Shown piece after piece: positions 36,105 through 43,975 of a stretch of 64,000 nucleotides of DNA. Positions within the stretch are counted from its first letter, which is position 1, and each line of letters opens with the position of its first letter. The translations under genes and the position numbers were made by a program. This DNA is from Sphingomicrobium sp. XHP0239 (GTDB lineage: Bacteria; Pseudomonadota; Alphaproteobacteria; Sphingomonadales; Sphingomonadaceae), in NCBI RefSeq assembly GCF_039555325.1, contig NZ_CP154608.1, forward strand, positions 1,240,001-1,304,000, read 5' to 3'. The notes below the pieces were generated by a model, which had not been told where the DNA came from, ran no database searches, and was given only the letters and a program-made list of their open reading frames with translations.

Positions 36105-36740
36105 GAACGTCTGGAGAGGGGCCGCTAGCGGTCAGTCGGCTATTAGTGTTGTTCTCAAGCAGACAAGCCGTTCGGCCAAACTCTCAATCCACGGCAAAAA
36201 GCGATCAATCACCAATCGCTAGCAGTTTAGGTCTCCGCTTACGGATCTGCGATTGGCAGCGACTAGCAGCCCTTTTTGGCGGATATCCGTCTATTTCCGC
36301 GCTGGTTTTGCGTCTGAGATCGAATGAAATACTCTGCTCGTCGATTGGACGAATGCGGCCGTTCTACTTCGGGCTCAATCCATAGACGCTAAGTGAACCG
36401 CTTACCTTCGTCCTCCCAAGCCGACAACGCTCCGGCTTTTCCCGATTCCGACAGATGCGGTTGCTTTCATAATCATCGAGGCGATTTTCTGCGCGCTGCT
36501 CACATAGCACAATGCCATGCCGGCAAGCGCCTGGCACGGGGACAGCAAAGCCGGGCAAGCGGAACCCCGCGAGTCGGGTTGGGCTTCACGCGGGGTTCCT
36601 GGACGGCCCCTTGGGGGCACCTGCGACCCGCAGGGCTTCGGGGGGAGGCGGGGCCGTCCTTTCCTGATCTTGCGATGTTCGTTGCGGTTTCCTGCCCAAG
36701 GTATCTCCTGAATAGCCGTGTCACCGGGGAACGCGCCCGA
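36105..36740. other. Gene-free interval between mobilisation genes and the copper operon
   Basis: This 636-base interval has no gene. Its right part (36513-36659) is a densely folded GC-rich stretch listed separately. The left part has only broken frames and no recognisable sites. Confidence 0.6.
36513..36659. repeat. Three consecutive GC-rich hairpins
   Basis: Hairpin 1 (36513-36536) pairs TGCCA with TGGCA around the palindrome TGCCGGCA. Hairpin 2 (36561-36599) pairs the 11-base arms GGAACCCCGCG and CGCGGGGTTCC over a 17-base loop. Hairpin 3 (36601-36659) pairs GGACGGCCCC with GGGGCCGTCC and contains an inner CTGCG-ACC-CGCAG stem. The stretch lies after the relaxase gene and beyond the stop of the last copper-operon gene. 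It could be an origin of transfer or replication, a structured RNA, or a terminator cluster. Confidence 0.6.
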
Positions 36741-37148
36741 TCACATGCTGTCCATGTCGTGATCGGCCATCGAGGACATGTCATGGCCCGCATGGGGATC
36801 GGCGGGCGGGGTCGCCTCGCTCGCGGGTTGCGTGCGCGTTGCTGGCGCTGCGGGTGTGGCAGTTGCGCGTGATGCGGGCGGGACAGCGCGCCGTGACGCA
36901 GGCGTGGCGGCGCCAATTGTCGAAAGAGCGTCCTGACGTGCGGCCGCTGCCTCATTTTCGGAGGGAGAGGTTGCCGGGTCTGCAAGACCCGCCTCGGGTG
37001 CCGTGCCAGGCATCACCGCAGTTCCGCCCATAGGCGAAACCTCAGCAGCCGGTGTGCTCTCCTGCGCTTGGTCACAAGCGGCGAGAGCGAACGTCAATGG
37101 CGCGGTCGCGAGAAATGCTATCGCGGTGTTCGATTTCAGAATTCGCAT
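36741..37148 (-). CDS. Small lipoprotein with His/Met-rich tail
   Basis: The ATG at 37148 follows AGGAG nine bases upstream and gives 135 residues. It has a lipoprotein signal (PLTFALAAC), an Ala/Pro/Thr-rich disordered body, and a C-terminal metal-binding tail rich in His, Met and Asp (DPHAGHDMSSMADHDMDSM). The tail resembles the copper-binding repeats in the CopA and CopB proteins upstream, so it probably binds Cu(I) or Cu(II) in the periplasm. It is the last gene of the minus-strand copper operon. Confidence 0.75.
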   Translation of the reverse strand: MRILKSNTAIAFLATAPLTFALAACDQAQESTPAAEVSPMGGTAVMPGTAPEAGLADPATSPSENEAAAARQDALSTIGAATPASRRAVPPASRATATPAAPATRTQPASEATPPADPHAGHDMSSMADHDMDSM

Positions 37149-37162
37149 GTTATTCAACTCCT

Positions 37163-37834
37163 TCAGAGCCACGAAACGCCAAGATGGTCCGGTCCGTGCG
37201 CGAGCTCGCCGCCAAGGAACCCCTGGATGAGAACGAGTGCCGCCATGGAGAAGATCGACGCGCGCAACCATGCGCGGCTCTGGCTCGGCCTGCTCGCGAG
37301 GTATGCCATCGCAATACCGAGAACCGCGATCAGCATACCGGTCCATCGATGGACTTGCATGACAGTATCGCCGCCGAACCACAGACCGGTGTGAATCCAT
37401 CCGAACAGAACTGCGACGACTGCGCCGATTGCTCCGCCGTAGACGAGTACGCGCACCGCACTTTCCAGGCCCGCTCCTTTCCGGCGCATCACGAACAATT
37501 CGGTGGCCGCAGCCATGAAAAACAAGGCGATCGGGAAGTGGATCGTTGCCGGATGCAGCTTTTTCAGTACGGCCATGACGCCGGTTTCGCTCTCATCCGC
37601 ATGGCCACCGGCCTCGTCATGGGCTGCGCCCGCTTCATCGTGCGCGCCGGAGGACTCGCCAGCATCCGCAGTCTCGCCCATCTGCGCCATGGCCGCCTGG
37701 TCGTGCACATCGCCATTGGTGGCAGCAGGCGCGGCGCTCGCCTCTTCGCCGTGCTTTTCGTCGCCATGAGCCTGAACGGGTCCGACGAAGAGCAGGCTTG
37801 CGGCGAGCAGCGCCAGAAATGAGGGGGATTTCAT
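37163..37834 (-). CDS. DUF2231 membrane protein with His-rich N-terminus
   Basis: This 223-residue protein has a signal peptide (FLALLAASLLFVGPVQA), a His/Glu-rich periplasmic stretch (AHGDEKHGEEA, AHDEAGGHADESE), then a four-helix DUF2231 domain beginning LHPATIHFPIALFFMAAATE. The family occurs near copper and heme membrane genes and may handle heme or metal in the membrane. The start at 37834 fits the signal peptide better than an upstream ATG. It is part of the cop operon. Confidence 0.82.
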   Translation of the reverse strand: MKSPSFLALLAASLLFVGPVQAHGDEKHGEEASAAPAATNGDVHDQAAMAQMGETADAGESSGAHDEAGAAHDEAGGHADESETGVMAVLKKLHPATIHFPIALFFMAAATELFVMRRKGAGLESAVRVLVYGGAIGAVVAVLFGWIHTGLWFGGDTVMQVHRWTGMLIAVLGIAMAYLASRPSQSRAWLRASIFSMAALVLIQGFLGGELAHGPDHLGVSWL

Positions 37835-38064
37835 GTCTCGTATGTCTCCCGACCCTGCAGTTAAAGTGCGACCTATGTGCCTGATACGCACGGCAGCCGC
37901 GTGCCCCTCGCATTAATTTGATAGTTCAGCGCGACTGAAGTGCGCCCGGGTGGTCACGCTTGCTGGCGGCATCATCGCGATCGTCGAACGCATTCGGCTC
38001 CTGGCCGCGTTCGGCCTGGCGAACGAGGGTAAGGCGTTCGCCCACGCGAATAAGCCCCATGGGC

Positions 38065-38796
38065 TCAGGCGAGCTTGCTCTTCTTTGCGCGGCGGCGCAG
38101 CCTCGGCATCCGGTTCGCCAGCAGGACGAAACCCGACAGGGCTATGATCGTGCCGCCAATGCCGAACAGCAGCAGCCACCAACTGTTGATGCGGTCGCGC
38201 TCGGTCCAGTCCATGATGTGGAGGCCCCAGATGAAATCGAACAGGCGCCATGTATCGCTGCGCGCCGCCCCGAGCGTGCTGCTGGCGGCATCGATGTAGA
38301 TGCGCGTCGAAGCCTCGTCAGCATAGGTGACCTGCCAGGCCGGAAAAGGGCCGCGAAACTCGGTTCCGATGGGGTCATCGACGATCCGTGCGGCCTCGAT
38401 GGTCGTGCGCGGCCCGGTCCATGCGCGCAAGGCGATGGATTTTGCCGTTGCCGCCGAGATGGGGGAGAGTTTACGCCCAGTCACCGGATCGTGGAGGCTC
38501 ACGCTACCGTCAACCTTGCGGACCTCGGTCACGGCATCGCCGTCGAGCGAACGTGTCGTTACCGCTGCAAGAGTACCGTCGTTTGCGACCCAGGCCGGGA
38601 GCGGGGCATCGGCGGGCAGCGCCTCTTGTTCACGCGAAACGACATGTTCGGAGCGAACTTCTTCCAGGTCGAGAAACGACATGAGGGCGCCGGTTCCCAT
38701 CCACAAGAGAACCTGGACACCGACGAAAATCGCCAGCCATTTGTGGATCTTGCTGCCGAGCACATGCAGGCGCAGCTTCAGCGACGGCGTTGCCAA
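38065..38796 (-). CDS. PepSY domain membrane protein
   Basis: This 243-residue protein has an N-terminal span (WLAIFVGVQVLLWMGTGALM), a periplasmic PepSY-like region (DPVTGRKLSPISAATAKSIA, WQVTYADEASTRIYIDA) and a C-terminal span (WWLLLFGIGGTIIALSGFVLL) followed by a basic tail. Such proteins often accompany iron or copper uptake and reduction. It lies 27 bases after the NTF2-like gene in the cop operon. Confidence 0.85.
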   Translation of the reverse strand: MATPSLKLRLHVLGSKIHKWLAIFVGVQVLLWMGTGALMSFLDLEEVRSEHVVSREQEALPADAPLPAWVANDGTLAAVTTRSLDGDAVTEVRKVDGSVSLHDPVTGRKLSPISAATAKSIALRAWTGPRTTIEAARIVDDPIGTEFRGPFPAWQVTYADEASTRIYIDAASSTLGAARSDTWRLFDFIWGLHIMDWTERDRINSWWLLLFGIGGTIIALSGFVLLANRMPRLRRRAKKSKLA

Positions 38797-38823
38797 CCGG
38801 TGCTACCTCTTCGAAAGCCGTAA

Positions 38824-39342
38824 TCAGTTGCGCGGCGCGCGCGACGAGGAATGGTACTGGACGATTCTCCACCCGTCCGCATCGTGAGCAAGCACCGATG
38901 TCGCCACGCCGTCGCGCTCGATCACCCGGCCATCGCTAAGTTCGATGCGATAGCCATACGTCTCATAGGCATGGGCCATGTGCCCCATCCGGGTGACGGT
39001 CAGCGTGGGGTCGGTAAAGGTGAAGCTCACAATCGCGTCGAGCTCGGAGCCCAAATGGTGCTCCATGTAATTGGCAAAGCTTCCTTCGGCCTTGCCATTC
39101 TCGAAGATCGCCGAGTCCTCGGCGAAGAGCGCGCGCATTGCCTGCGCGTCGCGCGCTTCAAGAGCGGTGCGATAGGCCTTGAGGGTTTCTTCAGCGCCCG
39201 CAACATCGTCCGCCGAAGGGTCCATCGCGTGCATCTGATGGTTCGCATGGGAAGAGTGGTCCATCTGCTGCGCGAAGGCTGGCAGCGGTATCAGCGTGGC
39301 AACAAGCGCAGTCGCCGCGATGCGTGTCAAAGTCTTGGTCAT
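38824..39342 (-). CDS. Secreted SnoaL/NTF2-like protein
   Basis: This 172-residue protein has a signal peptide (ALVATLIPLPAFAQQ), a short HxxMH-type metal-binding stretch (MDHSSHANHQMHAMD), then an NTF2-like (DUF4440) domain (AEETLKAYRTALEARDAQAM, FAEDSAIFENGKAEG, VLAHDADGWRIVQYH). The role is unknown; the His/Met stretch links it to periplasmic copper. It follows copB by 24 bases. Confidence 0.82.
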   Translation of the reverse strand: MTKTLTRIAATALVATLIPLPAFAQQMDHSSHANHQMHAMDPSADDVAGAEETLKAYRTALEARDAQAMRALFAEDSAIFENGKAEGSFANYMEHHLGSELDAIVSFTFTDPTLTVTRMGHMAHAYETYGYRIELSDGRVIERDGVATSVLAHDADGWRIVQYHSSSRAPRN

Positions 39343-39366
39343 GGAAGTTCTATCCTTTTTGAGATT

Positions 39367-40680
39367 TCAGAACCAGAATCGCACACCGACGACATAATTG
39401 GTGACGCTCGGATCCTCTCCGGCGGCCCGCGCAAAATCCGCGCTGTCGCCGATGCGCCATTCCTGGGAAACGCCGACATAGGGCGCGAATTCGCGTGCGA
39501 ACTCGTAGCGAAGACGCAGACCTGCCTCGATCCGGTCGAGGCCAGCGCCAATGCCGAGTTCGGGAATATCCTGAGCGGAAAGTGCGATTTCGGCACGCGG
39601 TTGAAGGATCAGCCGCTGCGTGATGCGCTGATCAAGTTCGCCCTCAAAACGCGCCGTCACATCGCCCTTGGTGGAGACGAAGGCCGCGGCATCGACCTCG
39701 AACTGGTAAGGCGCGATCCCTTGGATACCGATAACCGCGTGCGTGCGTTCCGGACCGGTCAGGTCCTGGCGAACACCCGCCTGGAAATCGAAGAAGGGCG
39801 CAATGGCGCGGCTCCAGAGCGCCTGGACCTCGGCGCCTTCTATGGGTTCGCCGAAGCTGCCCTCACCCTCGGACTTGAACCAGAATTTGTCGATGTCGCC
39901 GCCATAATATCCCTGGATGTCCCACAGATATCCATCCTTCCCCTCGCGGGCGCGGTACTCGAGCCGGTCGCCCTGAAACCAGAAGCGCATTCCTCCGTCG
40001 GTCTCGCGGACAAGCTCGCGGCGCGCTTCGTTCATGGCTTCCTCGCCCCAGATGGCGACCGCCGCGCGCGCTGGGCCGCTCCCTGCTTCTGGAGGAGGCG
40101 GCAGCAGCGGGATATCATCGTCCGAGCCCATCTGCATCGCCGAATGGTCCATGCCCTGCCTGTCCTGCGAAGGCGTCTCCCCATGGTTCATCTGGCTGTG
40201 ATCCATCTGCCCATGGTCCATCGACGAACTGGCCTCCGCCTGACCCATCTCGCCGTGATTCATCTGCGAATGATCCATCGCGCCTTCGGCGGGCTTGCCC
40301 TGCGGCATCGAGCCGTGATCCATTCCTTCATGACTTTCGGGCGATGCCTGTGGACGGGCAGCGTCCACAGGCATTGTCATGCCAGAATGGCCATCCTGAG
40401 CGGTCATCGCACCATGATCCATGGTTGAGTGATCCATCTGCGAGCGGTCCATGGCCGCTTCAGGTTGAGCAGCCGGTTCGCATGCTCCATCTGCAACCGG
40501 ATGCCCCATCGCGCGATGGCGCTCGGCTTCTTCCTCGCACTTCGTCTTCGCGTCAGCCTGCGCCTCGGCGCTTTGCTGCGGCTCCGCCGGCGAATGACCG
40601 GCATGCTGCGCCGCCGCGGGGGAGGCGAGAACTGAGCCGGCTGCGACCGATGCGAGCAGGCTGACAATACGAATTTTCAT
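39367..40680 (-). CDS. copB: Copper resistance protein B (outer-membrane)
   Basis: This 437-residue CopB/PcoB family protein has a signal peptide ending in SPAAAQ. Its long N-terminal region is rich in MDHS/MDHG and related repeats (about residues 75-190) that bind copper. The C-terminal half is the CopB beta-barrel domain (YYGGDIDKFWFKSEGEG, PFFDFQAGVRQDLTGPERTH) ending in the outer-membrane signature VVGVRFWF with a terminal Phe. It works with the periplasmic oxidase CopA. Its start overlaps the copA stop by four bases. Confidence 0.95.
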   Translation of the reverse strand: MKIRIVSLLASVAAGSVLASPAAAQHAGHSPAEPQQSAEAQADAKTKCEEEAERHRAMGHPVADGACEPAAQPEAAMDRSQMDHSTMDHGAMTAQDGHSGMTMPVDAARPQASPESHEGMDHGSMPQGKPAEGAMDHSQMNHGEMGQAEASSSMDHGQMDHSQMNHGETPSQDRQGMDHSAMQMGSDDDIPLLPPPPEAGSGPARAAVAIWGEEAMNEARRELVRETDGGMRFWFQGDRLEYRAREGKDGYLWDIQGYYGGDIDKFWFKSEGEGSFGEPIEGAEVQALWSRAIAPFFDFQAGVRQDLTGPERTHAVIGIQGIAPYQFEVDAAAFVSTKGDVTARFEGELDQRITQRLILQPRAEIALSAQDIPELGIGAGLDRIEAGLRLRYEFAREFAPYVGVSQEWRIGDSADFARAAGEDPSVTNYVVGVRFWF

Positions 40681-42485
40681 GCTTCGCTCCCGTCGGGATT
40701 GGCGACCGTGACGATCTGAAACATCCCGGCATGCATGTGGTAGAGAAGGTGACAGTGGAAGGCCCAGTCGCCCGGCTCGTCCGCCGTCAGGTCGAACTGC
40801 GCGCTGCCACCCGGCTGCAGGATTACCGTGTGCTTGAGCGGTTGACGATCGGCCGGCGCGCCATTGACCAGCTCGAAGAAATGACCGTGCAAGTGAATGG
40901 GGTGCGCCATCATCGTGTCGTTGACGAGCTTCACGCGCACGCGCTCGTTATAGGCGAAACGGATCGGCTCGTCTGAGACGGCGGAGAACTTCTTGCCGTC
41001 GAACGACCACATGTAGCGCTCCATATTGCCGGTCAGATGAATTTCCATTCGCCGGGACGGCGTGCGGCCCTCGCGGTGTGGAGTCAGAGCGCGCAGCTTG
41101 CGATAGTCGAGCGTACGATGCGGCACATCGGCGAGACCGATGCCGGGATCGCCCATGCGGTCGACCGGGTTCATCGAGACCATGTCGAGACCGGGCCCGA
41201 CCTTCACATCGGGCGGCAGAAGTGACGTGTCGCGCATCTGCATCCCCGACATGCCGGCCATGCCTGCCATCTCGGATTGGCCGGACGAACCATGATCCAT
41301 CCCCGCCATGTCGCCGCCACTTCCGTGGTCCATGCCCGACATGCCGGCATCGCCAGACGAGCCGTGGTCCATGCCGCTCATGCCCATGTCGGCCATGGTC
41401 AGAAGCGGCGGATCGCGCAGCGGCGGAATGGCGGCGCGAGCGCCGGGTGCGCTCGCGAGTGTGGCAATACCCATGCCCGAGCGGTCCATCGACTCCGCGA
41501 CCAGCGTGTAGGCTTGTTGCGCGCCCGGCGTCACGACGACGTCGTATGTCTCGGCCACACCGATCTGGAACTCGTCGACCTCCACCGGCTCGACGTTCTG
41601 CCCGTCCGCCTGAACGATGGTCATCGGCAGGCCGGGAATGCGAATATTGAAGAAGGTCATGGCGCCGGCATTGATGAAGCGCAGCCGCACGCGTTCGCCC
41701 GGGCGGAAGAGGTATTCCAGATTGTCGAGCGGGCCATGGCCGTTCAGAAGATAGGTATAAGCCGCGCTCGACACGTCGAGGATGTCCGTCGGCATCATGC
41801 GCATTTTCGCCCACATCCGGCGATCCTCGCCCGAAAGCGGGTAATCGTCGGTCCAGGTGTTCTGGTTGTAGTTGAAGTAGCCTTCGCCCTTCTTGAGCTT
41901 GTCGAAAATCGTGTGGGGCGACATTTCGCTGAATTCGCTCAGCACCACGATATATTCGCGGTCGGCCTGGACCGGATCGGGTCCGGCGGGGTCGACCACG
42001 ATCGCGCCGTAATGCCCGGCCTGTTCCTGCAGGCCGCTATGCGAGTGCCACCAGTAGGTACCCGACTGGCGAACCGGAAATTCGGCGGTGAAGGTCTCTC
42101 CCGGTTTGACGCCGGGAAAGCTCACGCCAGGCACTCCATCGAGCTGAAACGGCACGAGCAGACCGTGCCAGTGGATCGAGGTATCTTCCTCGAGCTGGTT
42201 ATGGACATTGAGCCGGACGGTCGTGCCTTCCTGCAATCGCAACAGCGGACCGGGGATCGTGCCATTGACGGCGATCGCGCCGCCGCGCCTGTTGCCGGTC
42301 GCGAAGGCCGATCGGGCAACGGTGAGGTCGATATTGGGGCCGGATATCTCGTCCAGCCCCTTGCGGGCGTTACCTGCGAGGATGTCCGCGCCCCGTGCCC
42401 AGGCAGGCATCGCCCCGGCAAGGCCGAGCAGACCCATTCCTCCTGCTCCGGCTCCGAGAAACTTGCGTCGATTGACGGCGATCAT
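40677..42485 (-). CDS. copA: Copper resistance multicopper oxidase
   Basis: This 602-residue CopA/PcoA-type periplasmic oxidase has a twin-arginine signal (VNRRKFLGAGAGGMG). Copper-site motifs are SIHWHGLL, TYWWHSHSGLQ, HPIHLHGHFFEL and FHCHLLYHMHAGM. A Met/His-rich insert (MSGMDHGSSGDAGMSGMDHG and more) lies at about 365-420. It oxidises Cu(I) to Cu(II) in the periplasm. An ECF promoter motif lies at 42518-42545, 33 bases upstream of the start and overlapping the stop of the sigma gene. Confidence 0.95.
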   Translation of the reverse strand: MIAVNRRKFLGAGAGGMGLLGLAGAMPAWARGADILAGNARKGLDEISGPNIDLTVARSAFATGNRRGGAIAVNGTIPGPLLRLQEGTTVRLNVHNQLEEDTSIHWHGLLVPFQLDGVPGVSFPGVKPGETFTAEFPVRQSGTYWWHSHSGLQEQAGHYGAIVVDPAGPDPVQADREYIVVLSEFSEMSPHTIFDKLKKGEGYFNYNQNTWTDDYPLSGEDRRMWAKMRMMPTDILDVSSAAYTYLLNGHGPLDNLEYLFRPGERVRLRFINAGAMTFFNIRIPGLPMTIVQADGQNVEPVEVDEFQIGVAETYDVVVTPGAQQAYTLVAESMDRSGMGIATLASAPGARAAIPPLRDPPLLTMADMGMSGMDHGSSGDAGMSGMDHGSGGDMAGMDHGSSGQSEMAGMAGMSGMQMRDTSLLPPDVKVGPGLDMVSMNPVDRMGDPGIGLADVPHRTLDYRKLRALTPHREGRTPSRRMEIHLTGNMERYMWSFDGKKFSAVSDEPIRFAYNERVRVKLVNDTMMAHPIHLHGHFFELVNGAPADRQPLKHTVILQPGGSAQFDLTADEPGDWAFHCHLLYHMHAGMFQIVTVANPDGSEA

Positions 42486-42517
42486 AAAGGGCTCCTGACT
42501 TGGCGTTTACCGATACT

Positions 42518-42545
42518 TACGCGCGCGCCCAGCCAACCCCTCAAA
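42518..42545 (-). promoter_or_regulatory. ECF-type promoter before copA
   Basis: On the minus strand TTTGAGGG (42538-42545) is followed after exactly 16 bases by CGTA (42518-42521). This is the same motif and spacing as three other sites at 43875-43902, 43911-43938 and 45350-45377. The copA start codon is 33 bases downstream. Confidence 0.75.
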
Positions 42546-43101
42546 GTTTTTCGAAGCGCTCCTTCAGCCTGTTGCGCGCGCGATATACGCGGGTTTCGAT
42601 CGCCTTTTCGGTCGTTCCGAGAAGATCGGCCGCCTCGGCCTGGCTACGCCCCTCGATGGTCACGAGCACAAGCGCTTCGCGCAGCCTTACAGGCATTCGC
42701 GCGATCTCGGCCTGAACGAGATTGAGCTCTTCCCTGGAAACGGCCAACGCTTCAGGACCCGGCAAATCGTCGGCGATGGAATGGAGTTCGTCATCACCCG
42801 ACAGTCCGAAAAAGCCCGCGACCTTGCGCCTGCGCAAACGGTCCCGGCAGCGGTTGAGGACGACGGTTGTCAGATAGGGTCCGATCGGCTTGTCCGGATC
42901 AAGCCGATGGCGCGTCAGCCACACCGAAGCGAGGCTGTCCTGAACAACGTCCTCGGCCTGAGAAGGAGAGGAAAGCATGCGTGTCCCGAGCGCGAGAAGC
43001 CGACCAGTTTCATGCTCGACGAGTTGGCTGAAAGCCCGCTTGTTTCCAGCCCTCGCCTGCGAAACAAGGGCCTCATCCGGATTGTCGCCCGCCCCCGACA
43101 T
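42541..43101 (-). CDS. ECF sigma factor (CnrH-like position)
   Basis: This 186-residue sigma-70 family protein has region 2 (ALGTRMLSSPSQAEDVVQDSLASVWL) and region 4 (LREALVLVTIEGRSQAEAADLLGTTEKAIETRVYRARNRL). It is short, as expected of ECF sigma factors, with no extra domains. It follows a CnrX-like sensor and a short membrane protein in the same order as cnrYXH of nickel/cobalt resistance systems. Release from the anti-sigma protein by metal would let it transcribe the copper genes and, through the site at 43875-43902, its own operon. Confidence 0.9.
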   Translation of the reverse strand: MSGAGDNPDEALVSQARAGNKRAFSQLVEHETGRLLALGTRMLSSPSQAEDVVQDSLASVWLTRHRLDPDKPIGPYLTTVVLNRCRDRLRRRKVAGFFGLSGDDELHSIADDLPGPEALAVSREELNLVQAEIARMPVRLREALVLVTIEGRSQAEAADLLGTTEKAIETRVYRARNRLKERFEKL

Positions 43102-43107
43102 GGCGCT

Positions 43108-43542
43108 TCAGTCGCGAGGGTCGCGGGTCAAGGCGTCGGAGACCTTGCGGTCGAACTGGCGTTGCTGCTCGGGTTCGAGAATTTCGCGCATGTCGAAGAC
43201 ATGGCGCACCGTTGCTTTCTGCAGATCGCCCATGCGTGCATGCACCTCGTCGATCGCGGCCGAGACCTCGGGACCGTACTCATGCTCGGTTTCCATCGCC
43301 TGGGCGAGCCGGGCATTGGCTGCACGCGCCGATCCTTCGAGCCGTGCCCTTTCGACAGCGAAACGAGCCTCGAGCGCATCGAGACGCTGCTCCTGGTCGG
43401 CCGTCAGGGTGAGTTCGTCGTGCACGAAATCGTGGAGGCCGGAGCCAGCCTCGTGATTGGCCCAGCGGTCCGCGGCAATCGCGCCGAGGCATCCTGCAAG
43501 TGCTGCGAGAAGCACCGCGAGAACGATATGCGTCGTCTTCAA
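43108..43542 (-). CDS. CnrX-like periplasmic metal sensor
   Basis: This 144-residue protein has an N-terminal anchor (IVLAVLLAALAGCLGAIAADRW) and a helical periplasmic hairpin (DFVHDELTLTADQEQRLDALE ... GDLQKATVRHVFDMREILEPEQQRQFD). That is the heavy-metal-sensor (CnrX/ZraP-like) arrangement. Histidines in WANHEAGSGLHDFVHDE are candidate metal ligands. It would relay periplasmic metal to the anti-sigma protein. It ends six bases before the sigma gene. Confidence 0.82.
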   Translation of the reverse strand: MKTTHIVLAVLLAALAGCLGAIAADRWANHEAGSGLHDFVHDELTLTADQEQRLDALEARFAVERARLEGSARAANARLAQAMETEHEYGPEVSAAIDEVHARMGDLQKATVRHVFDMREILEPEQQRQFDRKVSDALTRDPRD

Positions 43543-43545
43543 ACC

Positions 43546-43842
43546 CTATTGCTCCACATGGAGGAGCGCCGATGGGGACAGCTGTTCGCCGAGGATAAGA
43601 CTCTCGCCAAATGACGCGGAAGACGTGCCATAGCCGCCGGGCCAACCGCTCGTTCCGGCGCCAGCTCCAAGCCCGACGACGAACAGACCGACGAACAGAG
43701 CCGTCCGGCGGCGTCGGTCGGCGATTTCGCCAAGCTGTCCGGCGCGCTGCCAAACGCCATCCATGAAGTCGGCGGGGACCTCGCTGGTGCCGGTGGCGGA
43801 AAGGGTTCCGAGCACCGCATCAAGAGAGTGATTGTCACGCAT
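43546..43842 (-). CDS. Single-span membrane protein, candidate anti-sigma factor (CnrY-like)
   Basis: This 98-residue protein (ATG at 43842) has a cytosolic N-terminal helix region (LDAVLGTLSATGTSEVPADFMDGVWQRAGQL), one membrane span (TALFVGLFVVGLGAGAGTSGW) and a short periplasmic tail. Size, topology and gene order match CnrY, the anti-sigma factor of the cnr system, though sequence similarity is weak. The ECF motif at 43875-43902 is 33 bases upstream, which excludes the longer upstream start. Confidence 0.7.
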   Translation of the reverse strand: MRDNHSLDAVLGTLSATGTSEVPADFMDGVWQRAGQLGEIADRRRRTALFVGLFVVGLGAGAGTSGWPGGYGTSSASFGESLILGEQLSPSALLHVEQ

Positions 43843-43874
43843 CCGAAAAACTCCTGTGGGTTGCACGTGTCCTA

Positions 43875-43902
43875 TACGCGCTCGCCTGCACAATCCCTTA
43901 AA
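43875..43902 (-). promoter_or_regulatory. ECF-type promoter of the sigma/sensor operon
   Basis: On the minus strand TTTAAGGG (43895-43902) and CGTA (43875-43878) are separated by exactly 16 bases. The anti-sigma start codon lies 33 bases downstream. It faces away from the similar site at 43911-43938, so one intergenic region drives both divergent operons. Confidence 0.75.
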
Positions 43903-43910
43903 CTTCTTTT

Positions 43911-43938
43911 TTTGAGGGAATGTCCACCACCATACGTA
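43911..43938 (+). promoter_or_regulatory. ECF-type promoter before the methyltransferase operon
   Basis: TTTGAGGG (43911-43918), a 16-base spacer, then CGTA (43935-43938), 38 bases upstream of the methyltransferase ATG. Motif and spacing are identical in form to the copA and sigma-operon sites. Confidence 0.75.
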
Positions 43939-43975
43939 ATCGAGACGGGTCTGTCAGAATCGGGTCGAACCCGGG

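Larger units (their letters stand above)
29056..36660. mobile_element. Tyrosine-integrase element at tRNA-Arg, right end uncertain
   Basis: The half-tRNA, integrase, AlpA-like gene, ParA-like ATPase, MobC-like protein and relaxase make up an integrative mobilisable element. The geometry predicts an intact minus-strand tRNA-Arg(CCG) at the right end. I find none in the window, so the element may include the copper island and end beyond 64 kb. The end given is a minimum. Confidence 0.45.

Noticed and set aside
38851..40428. Long plus-strand open frame opposite copB
   Set aside because: It is a mirror frame of a GC-rich gene with His/Met repeats; it has no ribosome site or family similarity, while copB is certain.
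40100..41400. Short tandem repeats (ATGGACCAC-like) as a possible CRISPR or satellite
   Set aside because: They are in-frame codons for Met-Asp-His-Gly/Ser copper-binding repeats within copA and copB.
41277..42725. Long plus-strand open frame opposite copA and the sigma gene
   Set aside because: It crosses two well-supported genes and is low complexity (His/Arg-rich); a typical shadow frame.
43895..43918. Inverted repeat between the divergent operons, first read as a terminator or operator
   Set aside because: It is explained by the two divergent -35 elements TTTAAGGG and TTTGAGGG facing away from each other.
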